From Bordetella ansorpii (GTDB lineage Bacteria; Pseudomonadota; Gammaproteobacteria; Burkholderiales; Burkholderiaceae_B): a DNA stretch of 64,000 nt. The translations under genes were made by a program, and so were the position numbers. The stretch is from positions 1,082,324-1,146,323 of the forward strand of contig NZ_FKIF01000006.1 of assembly GCF_900078705.1 (NCBI RefSeq), read 5' to 3'. Under the pieces are notes generated by a model. The model was not told the DNA's origin, searched no databases, and saw only the letters and a program-made list of their open reading frames with translations. Of the stretch, positions 55,421 through 63,642 are shown piece by piece; the stretch's first letter is position 1, and every line of letters begins with the position of its first letter.

Positions 55421-56356
55421 ATGAGCTCTCCCGTTGTTTTCATCGATGGCGACCAAGGCACGACGGGGTTGCTGATCCACCAGCGGCTGCGTAGCCGGAC
55501 CGATATCACACTGATGACGCTTGATGCCGCCGAGCGCAAAGATCCTCGGCGCCGCGCGCAAGCCATCAACGCCTGCGACATCGCCATCCTTTGTTTGCCG
55601 GATGCCGCCGCACGTGAGGCAGTGGGCGCCATTGTCAATCCAGCCGTTCGAGTCATCGACGCAAGCTCCGCGCACCGCACACAGCCGGGCTGGACATACG
55701 GGTTTCCCGAGATGACGTCGGGGCAAGCAGAGAAAATTGCAAAGGCACGGCGGGTCACCAACCCGGGTTGCTATCCCACCGGTGCGCTGGGCCTGCTGCG
55801 CCCGTTGACGCAGGCCGGGCTGATCCCGGACGATTACCCGATCAGCATTCATGCCGTATCGGGCTATTCCGGAGGCGGACGGGCGGGCATCGAGAAATAT
55901 GAGGGGCCGAAAGCCGCTGACGCGCCTTCATTTCAGGTCTATGGCCTGGGACTGGCGCACAAGCACGCACCAGAGATCCAGCAGCACGCAGGGCTCGCGC
56001 AGCGTCCTCTCTTCGTTCCCGCATACGGCGCGTTCCGCCAGGGTATCGTGCTGACGGTGCCGCTTGCGTTACGTCAGCTGGCACCCGGCGTGGATGGCGC
56101 CATCCTGCATGCCTGCCTCGCAGGTCACTATGCCCAGGCGACGCATGTCCGGGTCTTGCCTCTGCTGGAATCGAGCGCCTTGGAAAGTCTGGATCCGCAA
56201 GTGCTGAATGGTACGAACGACATGCATTTGCACGTCTTTCAGAACGAGGAAAACGGGCAAGTCCTGCTGGCCGCGGTTTTTGACAATCTCGGCAAGGGCG
56301 CATCCGGCGCCGCGGTGCAGAACCTGAACCTGATGCTTGAATGGAAGCCACGGTAG
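55421..56356 (+). CDS. argC: N-acetyl-gamma-glutamyl-phosphate reductase, type 2
   Basis: The 311-residue protein belongs to the short (type 2) AGPR group. It has [16 protein letters not shown] at the NADP site, DASSAHRT, the catalytic cysteine in [13 protein letters not shown], and [16 protein letters not shown] with the active-site histidine region [11 protein letters not shown]. It would reduce N-acetylglutamyl-5-phosphate in arginine synthesis or an analogous substrate. Divergent from a dedicated LysR regulator, unlike ordinary argC, which suggests a specialised role. Other arg genes are not in the window. Confidence 0.85.
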   Translation: MSSPVVFIDGDQGTTGLLIHQRLRSRTDITLMTLDAAERKDPRRRAQAINACDIAILCLPDAAAREAVGAIVNPAVRVIDASSAHRTQPGWTYGFPEMTSGQAEKIAKARRVTNPGCYPTGALGLLRPLTQAGLIPDDYPISIHAVSGYSGGGRAGIEKYEGPKAADAPSFQVYGLGLAHKHAPEIQQHAGLAQRPLFVPAYGAFRQGIVLTVPLALRQLAPGVDGAILHACLAGHYAQATHVRVLPLLESSALESLDPQVLNGTNDMHLHVFQNEENGQVLLAAVFDNLGKGASGAAVQNLNLMLEWKPR

Positions 56357-56423
56357 CGATAGGCGCCTGTCTGGCGATCGGCTTCGTGGCGCGCACTCTG
56401 CCGCCGCGATTCGCCCAATGAAA

Positions 56424-56444
56424 AACCCTCCTTGACGGAGGGTT
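56424..56444 (-). terminator. Terminator of the parvulin gene
   Basis: AACCCTCC pairs with GGAGGGTT around a five-base loop; on the minus strand it is followed by TTTTTCAT, a typical U-run. It lies 51 bases after the parvulin stop. On the plus strand it could also end the argC-like transcript. Confidence 0.8.
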
Positions 56445-56494
56445 CTTGCGGCCCTTGCCTGCCTGCGGGCCGGCAAGGGCATGAGCGGCCGGAC

Positions 56495-56776
56495 TCAGTC
56501 CTGGCGGCTGGTGACTTCGACCAGGTGATAGCCGAACTGGGTCTTCACCGGACCCTGCACCACATTGATCGGGGCGCTGAACACCACGGTGTCGAACTCC
56601 GGCACCATCTGGCCCGGGCGGAAGGTGCCCAGGTTGCCGCCGTCGCGGCTGGACGGGCAGCTGGAATTTTCACGGGCGACCTCGGCGAAGTCGGCGCCGT
56701 TCTCGATGGCGGCCTTCAGTTCGTTGCACTTGGCTTCGGTGGACACCAGGATGTGGCGTGCGGAGGCGTTGGCCAT
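56495..56776 (-). CDS. ppiC: Peptidyl-prolyl cis-trans isomerase, parvulin type
   Basis: A 93-residue single-domain parvulin without signal peptide, so cytoplasmic, like E. coli PpiC. Key parts are ASARHILVSTEAKCNELKAA, FAEVARENSSCPSSRDGGNL, GTFRPGQMVPEFDTVVFSAP and VKTQFGYHLVEVTSRQD. It catalyses proline isomerisation in folding proteins. GGAG lies eight bases before the ATG. An intergenic repeat lies upstream. Confidence 0.95.
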   Translation of the reverse strand: MANASARHILVSTEAKCNELKAAIENGADFAEVARENSSCPSSRDGGNLGTFRPGQMVPEFDTVVFSAPINVVQGPVKTQFGYHLVEVTSRQD

Positions 56777-56816
56777 GGAAAGCTCCTTTATTGGGTTCAA
56801 AACATCATTAAAACAT

Positions 56817-56880
56817 CCCCCACGCCGCGCCTGCGGCTTGCTGCCCCAAGGAGGCGCTTTTTGCCTCGGGGCGGCCCCAA
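56817..56880. repeat. GC-rich palindromic intergenic repeat upstream of ppiC
   Basis: CCCCCACGCCGCGCCTGCGG, then CTGCCCCAAGGAGGCG, then GCCTCGGGGCGGCCCC. GCCCCAAGGAGGC can pair with GCCTCGGGGC around the TTTTT bend. It resembles, but is not identical with, the CCCCCTCGGGGGG family at 29711, 34366 and 51397. Confidence 0.45.
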
Positions 56881-57059
56881 GGTAAAAAAATAGCGCCGTA
56901 GCCACCAGACGATCCAGGACTGGTTGCTACAGCGCCAAGGTCACGCTAAACGCTCGGTCTGCCCATTCAGCTTGCAAAAGCCGCAGACCTCAATGCCGCA
57001 CTGGCACGCGGCCGGCCCGGCGAAGGTTCATACCGGCCACGCGCCAGCGGACATATTCC

Positions 57060-58058
57060 TCAGTCGACCTGGGCGCCCGACTTCTGCACCAGGTCGGCCC
57101 ACTTGGCCACTTCCGCCTTGCCGAAGGCGTCCAGATCGGACGTCGACCCCTTCTCCAGGCCCTGCGCCGTCAGCTTGGCCTGCACGTCGGCATTGGCCAG
57201 GGCGGTGGAAGCGGCATCGCGCAGCTTCTTCAGCGTGGGCTCCGGCGTGGCCTTGGGCGCATACATCATGAACCAGGCCACCAGGTCGAAATCGCTGTTG
57301 GTCTGCTCGGCGATGGTCGGCAGGTCGGGCAGCGCGGCGCTGCGCTTGGCGCTGGACGTGCCCAGGGCGCGCAGCTTGCCGGCACGGATGTGCGGCAGCA
57401 CGGCGGTGGGGTGGTAGAACATGAATTGCACCTGGCCCGACATCACGTCGGACATCGCCAGGCTGCCTTCCTTGTAAGGCACGTGCACCATCTCGCCGCC
57501 CAGGCGGGCCTTCAGCAGTTCGCCGGCCAGATGGCCCGAGGTGCCGCTGCCCGCGGACGCGAAGCTGATGCCGGGCGGCTTGGCCGCGGCGGCGCCCAGG
57601 TCCTTCAGGTTCTGGAAGGGCGAGTTGCCGCTGACCACCAGCAGGGTCGGCGTCTGGCCGACGAACGACAGCGGCGCGAAGTCGGCGATGGGATCGTAGG
57701 CCAGCTTGCGGTAAAGCGCCTTGTTGATGGCGTGCGTGCCCACGGTGCCCATCACGATGGTGTAGCCGTCGGCGGGCGAACGTGCGACGAAGTCGGTGCC
57801 GATCGAACCGCCCGCGCCGGCGCGGTTCTCCACGATGACGGACTGGCCCAGCGACTTGCCCATGGCATCGGCCATCACGCGCGCGACGATGTCCGTCGAC
57901 GTGCCCGGACCGAACGGCACGATCATCTTGATCGGCCGGCTTGGGAAGTCCGCCGATTGCGCCATTGCCGGAAGTTGGGCGAGCAGCCCGGCAGCCAGCG
58001 CCAGGCCGAGCAGCGACCGGCGCAGCGTGGGCCTCGCGGTGGATGTGATGGAAACCAT
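57060..58058 (-). CDS. Bug-type (TctC) extracytoplasmic solute receptor
   Basis: A 332-residue periplasmic binding protein of the tripartite tricarboxylate transporter family, greatly expanded in Bordetella and its relatives. The signal peptide ends LPAMA-QS (about residue 34). Signatures are PIKMIVPFGPGTSTDIVARV, VIVENRAGAGGSIGTDFV, and APLSFVGQTPTLLVVSGNSP. Such receptors bind carboxylic acids. No TctA/TctB membrane genes are adjacent. It ends the CoA transferase-lyase set, so its ligand is probably the acid handled by those enzymes. Confidence 0.93.
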   Translation of the reverse strand: MVSITSTARPTLRRSLLGLALAAGLLAQLPAMAQSADFPSRPIKMIVPFGPGTSTDIVARVMADAMGKSLGQSVIVENRAGAGGSIGTDFVARSPADGYTIVMGTVGTHAINKALYRKLAYDPIADFAPLSFVGQTPTLLVVSGNSPFQNLKDLGAAAAKPPGISFASAGSGTSGHLAGELLKARLGGEMVHVPYKEGSLAMSDVMSGQVQFMFYHPTAVLPHIRAGKLRALGTSSAKRSAALPDLPTIAEQTNSDFDLVAWFMMYAPKATPEPTLKKLRDAASTALANADVQAKLTAQGLEKGSTSDLDAFGKAEVAKWADLVQKSGAQVD

Positions 58059-58108
58059 GGATGACTCTCCTCTGTACTGTCTTGCTCGTATGCCCGGATT
58101 GGGCGGGA

Positions 58109-58927
58109 TCAGTGCGATTCGGGGGTCGTGCCAAAGCCGGCGGGAAGTTCGCCGTCATACTGGACTTCGCGCGCGGCCTGATAGGACAGCGCGAAGCCGA
58201 TGGATTGCTCCAGTTCTTCGTTGAGGTGGGCGATCAAGCCGGCCGTGCGGGCCAGGATCGGCACGCCCTTCAGGGCCAGCAGCGGGAAGCCGACGCCCAG
58301 CAGCACCGCGGGGATGGCGGCCGACACGTTGAGCTTCAGTTCCTTGCCCATCACCTGCGGGATCGCGCGCTCGACCGCCTCGGCGATGTCGACGTAGGCC
58401 AGGTTGGCGCCAGCCTCGCGGGCCACGTCGAACAGCCGGCCCACGCGCGGATCGCGCTCCTTGTGCAACGGGTGGCCGTAGCCGGGAATGGCGCGGCGCG
58501 CGGCGCGGTACTCCTGCACGATCGCCAGGGCCGCCTCGTCGTTGCCGGCCCCGTCGGCGCGGGCGCGCGCCTCGATCTCGTGGAACATCCTGCCGGCGGT
58601 CTCGGACGCGCCCAGGATGACCGAGCCGCAGCCCAGGATGCCGGCCGCCACGGCGCCCTGCAGGGCATCGGGAGCCGCCGCCAGCGTCATGCGGCTGGCC
58701 TGCACGCTGGGCACCAGGCCATGCTCGGCGATGGCGACCAGGGTCGCGTCGATCACGGCGGTGGCGGCCGCGTCGGGACGCCGGCCGGTCAGCAGCAGGT
58801 GGAAATAGTCGGTGAAGGAAATCTTGCCGATCAGGTCCTGGCACAGGTCCTGGCCGCGCACCACGATGGTGTGCTCATCGGACGTGCTGATGGACGTGCG
58901 CGGGACGGTGGTCTTGCCGATCTTCAT
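58109..58927 (-). CDS. Citrate synthase-fold lyase, citryl-CoA lyase-like
   Basis: A 272-residue short member of the citrate synthase superfamily, related to citryl-CoA lyases. Seen: EHGLVPSVQASRMTLAAAPD (first His region, H69), ILGCGSVILGASE, IPGYGHPLHKERDPR with the conserved His at 152, and ELKLNVSAAIPAVLLGVGFP. Where citrate synthase has HGGANE this protein has Ile104 in place of the histidine, and where it has NVD it has NVS, so two of the three catalytic residues differ. It is probably a lyase for a citryl-CoA-like thioester made by the adjacent CoA transferase (four bases away). Confidence 0.8.
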   Translation of the reverse strand: MKIGKTTVPRTSISTSDEHTIVVRGQDLCQDLIGKISFTDYFHLLLTGRRPDAAATAVIDATLVAIAEHGLVPSVQASRMTLAAAPDALQGAVAAGILGCGSVILGASETAGRMFHEIEARARADGAGNDEAALAIVQEYRAARRAIPGYGHPLHKERDPRVGRLFDVAREAGANLAYVDIAEAVERAIPQVMGKELKLNVSAAIPAVLLGVGFPLLALKGVPILARTAGLIAHLNEELEQSIGFALSYQAAREVQYDGELPAGFGTTPESH

Positions 58928-58931
58928 GGTC

Positions 58932-60146
58932 TCACTCCTTGGAAGAAGCAACTGAGCGGGACGCGGCTCGTGCAATCGCAAGCTCGGCGCGCACCTCGTC
59001 GTTGTGCTCGCCCAGGATGGGCGGCGGCACCACGTGCGTGGGACGCACCCCGTCGAAACTGACCGGCGAACGCACCGTGCGCCATTCGCCCAGGACAGGA
59101 TGATGCCCTTCTATTTCGAGTTCCAGATGACGGGCCTGTGCGTCTTCCAGCGCCTCGCTGGTGTCGTACATCGGCGCGTGCGGCACGTCTTCGGCGGTCA
59201 GGCGCGCGCACCACTCGTCGCGGGTGCGGGTGGCGAAGATGCCGCCCAGCAGGCCGATCAACTGCTCCTGGTGCTGGATGCGGCCTTCGCGCGTGGCGTA
59301 GCGCGGATCGTCGAACAGCGTGGGCCGCTCGATGGCGGCGGCCAGCCCGCGCCAGAACTTCTCGGGCGAGGACATGTGCAGCGCGACCCAGCGGCCATCG
59401 CTGCAGCGCAGGGTGTACGACTGCGATACGCTGGGCCGGCTGTACGGACCCATCACGTCGCCATCCGCGAAGAAGTGCGTGAAGGCGTCCAGGTTGAAGT
59501 GGCACATGGCCTCCAGCATGGAGACCTCGACGCTGCGGCCCACGCCGGTGCGAGCGCGCTCGACCAGCGCGCCCAGGATGCCGTAGGCGGCATAGAAACC
59601 GGTCAGCGAGTCGGCGATGGCCGGCCCCACCACGCGCGGGTTGGCGGGATTGACCAGCAGATTCAGGAAGCCGCTGGCCGCCTGGGCCACCGTGTCGTAG
59701 GCCGGACGGCCAGCCGCCGGGCCGGTCTGGCCAAAGCCGCTGATGGCGCAGTAGATCAGCCGGGGATTCAGTTCGCGCAGGCGCTTCTCGCCGGCGCCCA
59801 GGCGGTCGGCCGCGCCGGGCCGGAAGTTCTGGATATAGACGTCCGCCTGCAGGATCAGCTCGTCGAACACCTTGGCATCGTCGGGATCCTTGGTGTTGAG
59901 CGTGATGCTGCGCTTGTTGCGGTTGTAGGTCTGGAAGTGCGGGCTGTACAGGCCGCCCCGGAAGGCGCGGAACGGATCGCCAGCGCCCGGCTGCTCGACC
60001 TTGATCACGTTGGCGCCCAGGTCGGCCAGCAGCATCCCCGCGGCCGGCCCCGTGATGAACGTGCCCTGTTCGATGACGGTGATGCCTTCCAGCACCTTGC
60101 TGGCGCGGGTCAACTTTTCCAGATGAGGAATGCTGTCGTCTTGCAT
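58932..60146 (-). CDS. Class III (CaiB/BaiF) CoA transferase
   Basis: A 404-residue family III CoA transferase. It has LEGITVIEQGTFITGPAAGM at the start, KVEQPGAGDPFRAF, ISGFGQTGPAAG, and VVGPAIADSLTGFYAAYG with the probable catalytic aspartate. The start at 60146 (MQDDSIPHL) was preferred because GGAG precedes it. It is first in a leftward set with the citryl-CoA lyase-like and Bug receptor genes, divergent from a LysR gene. The most direct reading is that it puts CoA on a hydroxy-tricarboxylate or similar acid, which the lyase then cleaves. Confidence 0.9.
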   Translation of the reverse strand: MQDDSIPHLEKLTRASKVLEGITVIEQGTFITGPAAGMLLADLGANVIKVEQPGAGDPFRAFRGGLYSPHFQTYNRNKRSITLNTKDPDDAKVFDELILQADVYIQNFRPGAADRLGAGEKRLRELNPRLIYCAISGFGQTGPAAGRPAYDTVAQAASGFLNLLVNPANPRVVGPAIADSLTGFYAAYGILGALVERARTGVGRSVEVSMLEAMCHFNLDAFTHFFADGDVMGPYSRPSVSQSYTLRCSDGRWVALHMSSPEKFWRGLAAAIERPTLFDDPRYATREGRIQHQEQLIGLLGGIFATRTRDEWCARLTAEDVPHAPMYDTSEALEDAQARHLELEIEGHHPVLGEWRTVRSPVSFDGVRPTHVVPPPILGEHNDEVRAELAIARAASRSVASSKE

Positions 60147-60251
60147 GGTTGTCTCCTGGCCGCCCGCGAGCGCTTGACGGCTGGCATTGCGAAGACCGCA
60201 GCGTAATAGATGGATACAAGAATGTGGAAATGACTTATTTTGCTGATTACT

Positions 60252-60266
60252 ATTGATGGCATCGAT
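60252..60266. promoter_or_regulatory. LysR-type binding site
   Basis: ATTGAT-GGC-ATCGAT is a near-perfect dyad containing TTGATGGCATCGA, which fits T-N11-A. It lies in the 137-base gap between the LysR and CoA transferase genes, 17 bases before the LysR start, so it may serve autoregulation as well as control of the leftward set. Confidence 0.5.
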
Positions 60267-60283
60267 GGATTTATCAAGCAATC

Positions 60284-61213
60284 ATGGAACTGCGCCACCT
60301 GAGATACTTTGTCGCGCTCGCCAATTCGCTGAATTTCACGCGGGCCGCGCAGCGCGTGCACGTCACCCAATCCACGCTGTCGCACCAGATCAGGCAGCTC
60401 GAGGACGAGATCGGCAAGCCGCTGTTCGATCGCATCGGCAAGCGGGTCTCGCTGACCGAGGCGGGCGACGCCTTCCTGGGCTATGCCTCCCGGGCGCTGC
60501 AGGAAGTCGACCAGGGCCTGGGCGAACTGAAATCCGCCGAATCCCCCATGTCCGGCGCCGTGCGGGTGGCCGCCACGCATACGTTCAACCTCAACATCAT
60601 TCCCGAGTGCGTGGGACAGTTCCTGGCGCGCAACCCGACCGTGCGGCTGTCGGTCGAGGAACTGGCCGCCGATGCCATCGTCACCGGGCTGACCTCGGGC
60701 CAGTTCGACCTGGGCGTGGCCTACCGGCCCGTGCTGCCGCTGGGCCTGCGCTTCGAGCCCCTGTTCAACGAAGAACTGATGCTGGTGGTCAACAGCCGGC
60801 ATCCGCTGGCGGGCCGCAAGCGCATCCGCATGATCGAGCTGCACCGCGAGCCGCTGGCGCTGCTGCCACCCACCTTTTCCACGCGCCGCATGCTCAACGA
60901 ATGCTTCGCCGCGGCGGGTGCCGAACCCATGGTGTGCGCCGAGCTGAACACGCTGCCCGCGCTGCTGGGCGTGGCCCTGCGCACCCCCATCGGCACCATC
61001 GCGGCCGCCAGCGCGGTGCCGGCCGGGCTGGACGTGGTGCTGGTGCCCATGGAAAGCCCGACGCCCATGCGCACGCCAGGCCTGCTGATGCGGGCCGACC
61101 AGACCCAGACCCGCGCAATACGGGCGTTCGCCGCCCTGTTGCGGCAGACCTCGGCCCGGCATGGACGCAAGATCGACAGCCGGCCTCGCGCCACCGCGCA
61201 AACGCCGCCCTGA
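60284..61213 (+). CDS. LysR family transcriptional regulator (CynR-like)
   Basis: A 309-residue LysR regulator. MELRHLRYFVALANSLNFTR and VTQSTLSHQIRQLEDEIGKP form the DNA-binding domain; the effector domain starts around residue 90 (GAVRVAATHTFNLNIIPECV). It is close to the CynR/CbbR-like group. Divergent from the CoA transferase-lyase-Bug genes, which it most likely activates in response to their substrate or a CoA ester. Confidence 0.92.
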   Translation: MELRHLRYFVALANSLNFTRAAQRVHVTQSTLSHQIRQLEDEIGKPLFDRIGKRVSLTEAGDAFLGYASRALQEVDQGLGELKSAESPMSGAVRVAATHTFNLNIIPECVGQFLARNPTVRLSVEELAADAIVTGLTSGQFDLGVAYRPVLPLGLRFEPLFNEELMLVVNSRHPLAGRKRIRMIELHREPLALLPPTFSTRRMLNECFAAAGAEPMVCAELNTLPALLGVALRTPIGTIAAASAVPAGLDVVLVPMESPTPMRTPGLLMRADQTQTRAIRAFAALLRQTSARHGRKIDSRPRATAQTPP

Positions 61214-61289
61214 CGCCGCCATCCTGCGGGAACGGCCAACCCGCATAAAATACGCGGATCCCGAGTATCTCGTTCCTTTTCCGACTCCT

Positions 61290-62081
61290 ATGAAAAAGCT
61301 GACCGCCGTCCTGGCGCTGTGTGCCACGTCCCTGCTCGCCGCCTGCAACAAGAGCGACGAACCCGCCAAGACCGCCGCCCAACCGGCTGCCCCGACCAAG
61401 GTCGTGGTGGGCCTGGACGACAACTTCCCGCCCATGGGCTTCCGAGACGAGAAGAATGAACTGGTCGGCTTCGACATCGACCTGGCGCGCGAGGCCGCCA
61501 AGCGCCTGGGCATGCAGGTCGAGTTCAAGCCCATCGACTGGAGCGCCAAGGAAGCCGAACTGAGCAGCAAGCGCGTGGATGCGCTGTGGAACGGCCTGAC
61601 CATCACCGAAGAGCGCAAGAAGAACATCGCCTTCACCGCGCCCTACATGGAAAACCACCAGATCATCATCGTGGCGGCCAACTCGGCCATCCAGGCCAAG
61701 ACCGACCTGGCCAACCACGTGGTGGGCGCCCAGGAGGGCAGCAGCGCCGTCGACGCCATCAAGAAAGAGGCCAACATCGCCGACGCGCTGAAGGCGCTGC
61801 GCACCTACGGCGACAACGTCACCGCGCTGGTCGACCTGTCCGCCGGCCGCCTGGATGCCGTGGTGGTCGACGAAGTCGTGGGCCGTTACCTGGTCGCCAA
61901 GCGGCCCACCGAATACCGCGTGCTGGACGACAACTTCGGCGTCGAATCCTACGGCGTGGGCGTGCGCAAGGACGATGCCGCGCTGCTGCAGAAGCTGGAC
62001 GGCACGCTGGCCGACATGAAGCGGGACGGCACCGCCGGCCGCATCGCCAGCCAGTGGTTCGGCGCGGACATCATCAAGTAA
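61290..62081 (+). CDS. Amino acid ABC transporter substrate-binding lipoprotein
   Basis: A 263-residue family 3 solute-binding protein. The lipobox SLLAACNK makes residue 19 the lipidated Cys. The binding fold shows VVVGLDDNFPPMGFRDEKNE, LVGFDIDLAREAAKRLGMQV, and EERKKNIAFTAPYMENHQ. It delivers a polar amino acid or related compound to the adjacent permease and ATPase. First gene of the operon. Confidence 0.93.
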   Translation: MKKLTAVLALCATSLLAACNKSDEPAKTAAQPAAPTKVVVGLDDNFPPMGFRDEKNELVGFDIDLAREAAKRLGMQVEFKPIDWSAKEAELSSKRVDALWNGLTITEERKKNIAFTAPYMENHQIIIVAANSAIQAKTDLANHVVGAQEGSSAVDAIKKEANIADALKALRTYGDNVTALVDLSAGRLDAVVVDEVVGRYLVAKRPTEYRVLDDNFGVESYGVGVRKDDAALLQKLDGTLADMKRDGTAGRIASQWFGADIIK

Positions 62082-62135
62082 GCAGGCTCCCAACGCCGGG
62101 CTGGCGCTCGCCGCCGCCCGGCCAGAATCGATCGC

Positions 62136-62789
62136 ATGGATTACGTCCTCTCTTTGCTGGGCCCGATGGCGCAGGGTGCGCGCGTCACGCTCACCCTGTT
62201 CTTCATCACGCTGGCCCTGGCCGTGCCGCTGGGCCTGCTGCTGGCGCTGGCGCGGCTGTCGCGGCTGCGTCCGCTGAGCATGCTGGTCAACGGCTACATC
62301 TGGCTGATGCGCGGCACGCCGCTGATGCTGCAGCTGCTGTTCATTTATTTCGCGCTGCCCTTCATCCCGGTGGTGGGCATACGCCTGCCCGATTTCCCCG
62401 CGGCGGTGATCGCCTTCGCGCTGAACTACGCGGCGTACTTCGCCGAGATCTTCCGCGCCGGCATCCTGTCCATCGACCGCGGCCAGTACGAAGCCGGCAA
62501 GGTGCTGGGCATGACGCCCCTGCAGACCCTGCGCCGCATCGTGCTGCCGCAGATGGTGCGGCGCATCCTGCCGCCCATGAGCAACGAAACCATCACGCTG
62601 GTCAAGGACACCTCGCTGATCTACGTGCTGGCCTTGAACGACCTGCTGCGCGTGGCGCGCGGCATCGTCCAGCGCGACTTCTCGACCACGCCCTTCCTGG
62701 TTGCCGCCGTCTTTTACCTCGCCATGACGCTGGTGCTGACCTGGGCCTTCCAGCGCCTGGAAAAACACTATGCCAAGTACGACCAGTAA
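62136..62789 (+). CDS. Amino acid ABC transporter permease
   Basis: A 217-residue inner membrane permease of the HisM/GlnP type with about five helices. The EAA loop is [20 protein letters not shown], and the N-terminal segment [24 protein letters not shown] sequence ([20 protein letters not shown]) is characteristic. Lies between the binding protein and ATPase genes; its 3' end overlaps the ATPase start by 20 bases. Confidence 0.95.
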   Translation: MDYVLSLLGPMAQGARVTLTLFFITLALAVPLGLLLALARLSRLRPLSMLVNGYIWLMRGTPLMLQLLFIYFALPFIPVVGIRLPDFPAAVIAFALNYAAYFAEIFRAGILSIDRGQYEAGKVLGMTPLQTLRRIVLPQMVRRILPPMSNETITLVKDTSLIYVLALNDLLRVARGIVQRDFSTTPFLVAAVFYLAMTLVLTWAFQRLEKHYAKYDQ

Positions 62790-63564
62790 TCCGGCCGATG
62801 GCCGGCCCGTGATGATCGGGGCGCGCAACCTCGTCAAGTCGTTCGGCGCGCTGCGCGTGCTGGACGACGTGTCGCTGACGCTGCACAAGGGCGAGGTCGT
62901 CGCCGTGATCGGTCCGTCGGGTTCGGGCAAGAGCACCTTCCTGCGCTGCCTGAACCACCTCGAGACGATAGACCGGGGCAGCATCGAGATCGAAGGCGAG
63001 GCGCTGGCCACCGCCGTGCCGGACGGCAACAGCCGCTATGGCGGCGACGCCGAGGTACGCCGCCTCTGCCGCAAGATGGGCATGGTGTTCCAGGGCTTCA
63101 ACCTGTTCCCGCACATGACGGTGCTGCAGAACCTCATCGAGGCGCCCATGACGGTGAAGGGCATGAAGCGCGACGAAGCCATCCCGCGCGCCGAGGAGCT
63201 GCTGCGCAAGGTGGGCATGCTGGCCAAGCGCGACAACTATCCGGGGCGCCTGTCAGGCGGACAGAAGCAGCGCGTGGCCATCGCCCGCGCGCTGGCCATG
63301 GAGCCGGACATCATGCTGTTCGACGAGCCCACCTCCGCGCTCGATCCCGAGCTGACGGGCGAGGTACTTCGCACCATGCGACAGCTGGCCGAGGAACACA
63401 TGACCATGCTGGTGGTGACGCACGAGATGGGTTTCGCCCGCGAAGTGGCGCACCGCGTGGTGTTCATGGACCAGGGCGTGATCGTCGAGGAAGGCCCTGC
63501 GCACGGCTTTTTCGCCGCGCCCGCCCAGGCCCGTACGCAGGCGTTCCTGAGCCAGATGCTGTAA
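62770..63564 (+). CDS. Amino acid ABC transporter ATP-binding protein
   Basis: A 264-residue ABC ATPase of the polar amino acid uptake group. Walker A is GPSGSGKST, the Q-loop [12 protein letters not shown], the signature [14 protein letters not shown], and Walker [15 protein letters not shown]. The start at 62770 overlaps the permease gene; ATG at 62812 is an alternative and would drop 14 poorly conserved residues. Last gene of the operon. Confidence 0.96.
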   Translation: MPSTTSNPADGRPVMIGARNLVKSFGALRVLDDVSLTLHKGEVVAVIGPSGSGKSTFLRCLNHLETIDRGSIEIEGEALATAVPDGNSRYGGDAEVRRLCRKMGMVFQGFNLFPHMTVLQNLIEAPMTVKGMKRDEAIPRAEELLRKVGMLAKRDNYPGRLSGGQKQRVAIARALAMEPDIMLFDEPTSALDPELTGEVLRTMRQLAEEHMTMLVVTHEMGFAREVAHRVVFMDQGVIVEEGPAHGFFAAPAQARTQAFLSQML

Positions 63565-63567
63565 GCA

Positions 63568-63626
63568 GCAGCGGCGTCGGCAAGACGCCGCTGCGATGCC
63601 CAGGCGGGCCGTGCTGCGCGGCCCGC
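63568..63626. terminator. Tandem hairpins between convergent genes
   Basis: GCAGCGGCGTC pairs perfectly with GACGCCGCTGC around five bases (63568-63594), and GCGGGCCG with CGGCCCGC (63604-63626). They lie between the ABC ATPase stop and the stop of the leftward gene at 63643. Neither has a T-run. Confidence 0.5.
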
Positions 63627-63642
63627 TCCGGGCAGACCCGCT

